DNA of 64,000 nucleotides from Bradyrhizobium lupini (GTDB lineage: Bacteria > Pseudomonadota > Alphaproteobacteria > Rhizobiales > Xanthobacteraceae). Location of the stretch: positions 5,785,001 to 5,849,000 of the forward strand of contig NZ_CP162553.1 of NCBI RefSeq assembly GCF_040939785.1, read 5' to 3'. Made by a program: the position numbers and the translations under genes. The notes beneath the pieces are model-generated. The model made no database searches and was not told where the DNA came from. It saw nothing but the letters and a program-made list of their open reading frames with translations. This document shows positions 61,881 to 64,000 of the stretch, piece after piece (the stretch's first letter is position 1; the number at the start of each line of letters is the position of its first letter).

Positions 61881-62837
61881 ATGGAAAAGCGGGACGCCAC
61901 GACGGGGTTCTGGATGGCAGCCAAGCAGACGGATATCCCGATCATGAGCATCGCGCAGGCTACCGCAACCGTCACGCCGTATATCGATTTCTGGAACGCG
62001 GTACTGGCTCCGAAATTCAATGCGTGGCGGCACATCCTCGCCGGCGGCCTTCACCTGCATAGCGCTAAAGTCTTCCCGTCGCTGCCGATCAGAGCCGGCG
62101 ACAGGGCCCTGGATGTGGGATGTGGCTGGGGCGACACCGCAATTGAACTTGCGCGGCGCGTCGGACCGACCGGATCCGTCCTCGGCCTCGATTGCTGCAA
62201 TGCCTTCCTCGACGTCGGCCGCGCAGATGCGAAGGAGGCAGGGGTGACCAATCTCAGCTTTCTCGAAGCGGATGTTCAGACCAATCCGTTCGAGCCGGTA
62301 CATGATTTTTGCTTCTCTCGCTTTGGAACCCAGTTCTTCGAAGACCCAACGGCTGGCTTGAGCAACATGCGATTTGCGCTCAAGCCGGGTGGACTGATGA
62401 CGATGGTCGTCTGGCGCGAACGGGCGGACAATCCGTGGCTTACACTGTCGAAGGAGGTTCTGCTTCGCTACCTGCCCCCCGTCAGGGAAGACGCTGCAAC
62501 CTGCGGCCCCGGACCGTTTTCTATGACCGATCCCGAGGCCGTGACTCGGCAATTGATGATTGCCGGCTACGGCGGCATCAGGTTCGAACGGATCGATGCC
62601 GAAGTCTTGGTCGGGCGAGATCTTGACGAAGCGGTCGCGTTTCAGCTCGCGATCGGTCCCGCAGGGGAGGTTTATCGCGAAGCCGGTCCGAAGGCTGCTC
62701 GTTTGTTTGATACGCTGGTGGCGGCCTTGAAGGACGAGTTGAAACAATTCGTCCGCCCTGAAGGCGTGATGATGAATTCAAGCTCTTGGATGGTCACCGC
62801 GCAGAATCCGGGATCACCGCCGCGGCCCCGGGGGTGA
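61881..62837 (+). CDS. Class I SAM-dependent methyltransferase
   Basis: Up to 318 residues (a start at 61917 is also possible). The SAM site is DRALDVGCGWGDTAIELARR near residues 73-92, followed by VLGLDCCNAFLDVGRADA. FCFSRFGTQFFEDPTAGLSN is the post-II region typical of UbiE/COQ5-like enzymes. It is divergent from the AraC-like regulator, 176 bases away, which suggests that the regulator controls it. The substrate is unknown. Confidence 0.85.
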   Translation: MEKRDATTGFWMAAKQTDIPIMSIAQATATVTPYIDFWNAVLAPKFNAWRHILAGGLHLHSAKVFPSLPIRAGDRALDVGCGWGDTAIELARRVGPTGSVLGLDCCNAFLDVGRADAKEAGVTNLSFLEADVQTNPFEPVHDFCFSRFGTQFFEDPTAGLSNMRFALKPGGLMTMVVWRERADNPWLTLSKEVLLRYLPPVREDAATCGPGPFSMTDPEAVTRQLMIAGYGGIRFERIDAEVLVGRDLDEAVAFQLAIGPAGEVYREAGPKAARLFDTLVAALKDELKQFVRPEGVMMNSSSWMVTAQNPGSPPRPRG

Positions 62838-62947
62838 CGTACCCGCGCCAGTCGCTGCTCGAAATCTCTTCATTGTAAGCACCGCCGCCGCCGCCGCCGC
62901 GATCGGACGAATCGATGCAAAAAAATGAACTCTCTGGGAGAAGATTG

Positions 62948-63706
62948 ATGGCAGGTCTAGTTGCGGTCCTCTACGGCACTGCCGCTTACGGTGTCACGCT
63001 CGTCGCCTTGCTCTATCTCATTGGCTTCACCGGGAACCTGGTCGTTCCAAAGTCTATCGATTCCGGGGCCATTGGTCCGGTTCTGGCAAGCATTGTTATC
63101 GATGTGCTGCTAATCGGAGTGTTCGCGATCCAGCACAGCGTGATGGCGCGTCAGGGCTTCAAGCGCTGGTGGACGCGAATCGTGCCGGCTTCGGTCGAGC
63201 GCAGCACCTACGTGCTGTTCGCCAGCTTTGCACTGCTGTTGCTGTACTGGCAGTGGCAGCCGATCCCCACGCCGGTCTGGACCGTGAACCACCCGGTCGC
63301 GGCGGGGGCGCTCGACGCCGTCTTCTGGCTGGGTTGGGTCGTGCTGGTGGTCAGCACGTTTCTTCTCAATCATTTCGAGTTGTTCGGCCTCAGCCAGGTG
63401 TTCATGCACCTGTTCGGTAAACAACCGCCCGAAGCCAAATTCCGCACGCCGTTGCTCTACCGGTATGTCCGCCATCCGATCTATCTCGGCATCCTGCTCG
63501 CAGTCTGGGCCACGCCTGCGATGACGGTCGGTCATCTGGTCTATTCGCTTGGCATCACAGCCTACATCCTGATCGGCATTCAGTTGGAAGAGCACGATCT
63601 GATCCAGCAGTTCGGCAACCGGTATCGCCGCTACCGCCGTCACGCGGCCATGCTCGTCCCGCTTTCATGCCGAAGCTTCGCCGCGTCCCACGACGCCGAC
63701 ATCTGA
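62948..63706 (+). CDS. mddA: MddA-like methanethiol S-methyltransferase (membrane methyltransferase)
   Basis: A 252-residue membrane protein with about five helices. The C-terminal SAM-binding part matches the isoprenylcysteine methyltransferase/NnrU superfamily: LLYRYVRHPIYLGILLAVWA near residue 172 and LEEHDLIQQFGNRYRRYRR near residue 218. The length and N-terminus match MddA, which methylates methanethiol to dimethyl sulfide. The ATG at 62948 has GGGAGAAG ahead; an ATG at 62915 in frame adds 11 residues. The activity is inferred from family resemblance. Confidence 0.78.
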   Translation: MAGLVAVLYGTAAYGVTLVALLYLIGFTGNLVVPKSIDSGAIGPVLASIVIDVLLIGVFAIQHSVMARQGFKRWWTRIVPASVERSTYVLFASFALLLLYWQWQPIPTPVWTVNHPVAAGALDAVFWLGWVVLVVSTFLLNHFELFGLSQVFMHLFGKQPPEAKFRTPLLYRYVRHPIYLGILLAVWATPAMTVGHLVYSLGITAYILIGIQLEEHDLIQQFGNRYRRYRRHAAMLVPLSCRSFAASHDADI

Positions 63707-64000
63707 CCCGAGACGCTCGTCAAGACAGGCCAATCAGTCCGCAAGCAGGGGTGGATTCAAGCGGCGCGGCGTCCGGTCGCAGCCGTATCGACACGGCCAG
63801 GGCGGCGTGCGCATCGCGTTCTGATCAACTCATTTCAACCTGAGGCGTCCGGCCAAGAGGATCACCGACCGCATGACCATCCTCCATTTGAAGGATGGCC
63901 GATATTCCCCGCGGCTCCGGTGGGACACGATCAAAATGATTTGAGCGCGATACCGGCTCGCTATCAGCGGAAAAGCTTAAAGTTGTCTCACAGCTATCCT
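63707..64000. other. Right end of window, no gene seen
   Basis: No open frame with a known family or ribosome-binding site, and no clear promoter or tRNA. A gene may start beyond the window edge. Confidence 0.5.

Overview
The window looks like a chromosome segment of a GC-rich alphaproteobacterium of the Bradyrhizobium/Rhodopseudomonas type. The basis is very high third-position GC, many overlapping minus-strand operons, DUF6894, DUF3551 and DUF2243 proteins, a caa3-type oxidase set resembling coxMNOP, and an intergenic repeat I recognise from memory in Bradyrhizobium. No rRNA, intact tRNA, CRISPR array or origin is visible.

1-5.2 kb: the end of a shikimate/quinate dehydrogenase gene, a four-gene polar amino-acid-type ABC importer, a type II 3-dehydroquinate dehydratase (aroQ) and a decayed Gfo/Idh/MocA oxidoreductase. 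They read as one plus-strand operon, probably for uptake and use of a shikimate- or quinate-like compound.

5.4-13.7 kb: accessory DNA lying between two copies of the 3' half of a tRNA-Lys(CTT) gene. It holds about 1 kb without genes, a dead IS256-family element with 25-bp inverted ends, a complete livKHMGF-type branched-chain ABC importer and a tyrosine-integrase remnant beside the right-hand tRNA fragment.

14-19 kb: a DHA2-type MFS exporter, a small monooxygenase-fold-like protein next to an ECF sigma factor with a SnoaL-like tail, an intergenic repeat, and two small conserved hypotheticals.

18.8-32.6 kb: a DUF4336-SDR fusion, then a minus-strand oxidative block. It contains a membrane PQQ dehydrogenase, two c-type cytochromes, a XoxJ-like binding protein, a PQQ alcohol dehydrogenase with the Asp-X-Asp lanthanide signature, a secreted heme-binding protein, and CtaG plus cytochrome oxidase subunits with a cytochrome c-fused subunit II. 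Together these could carry electrons from periplasmic alcohol or sugar oxidation to oxygen.

32.6-42 kb: small stress-type genes (DUF6894, phosphoesterase, hydrophilic and Gly-rich exported proteins, DUF2243, ferritin-like DUF892), an isolated SdhB and an isolated NuoB, and an abutting Nudix-SIR2 pair. Many of these, the oxidase block and the glycan operons are preceded by GGAAC-N15-17-nnTT sequences that look like EcfG general-stress promoters.

42-57.8 kb: two tightly overlapping minus-strand operons for an uncharacterised glycan or glycolipid. They encode four CgeB-like glycosyltransferases, a GT4 transferase, three SDR sugar-nucleotide enzymes, a B12-binding radical SAM enzyme, a phosphopentomutase, a clan-A glycosidase-like protein, a methyltransferase, a nucleotidyltransferase, a histidine phosphatase and inositol-phosphate synthase.

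58-64 kb: a small hypothetical, a GT9-like transferase, a Crp/Fnr regulator, a hydrolase remnant, a frameshifted AraC regulator, a SAM methyltransferase and an MddA-like membrane methyltransferase.

Several otherwise well-preserved genes carry single one- or two-base shifts, most of them at or beside short homopolymers (about 23557, 42691, 45992, 51729, 55352, 61244). These may be assembly errors rather than true pseudogenes.
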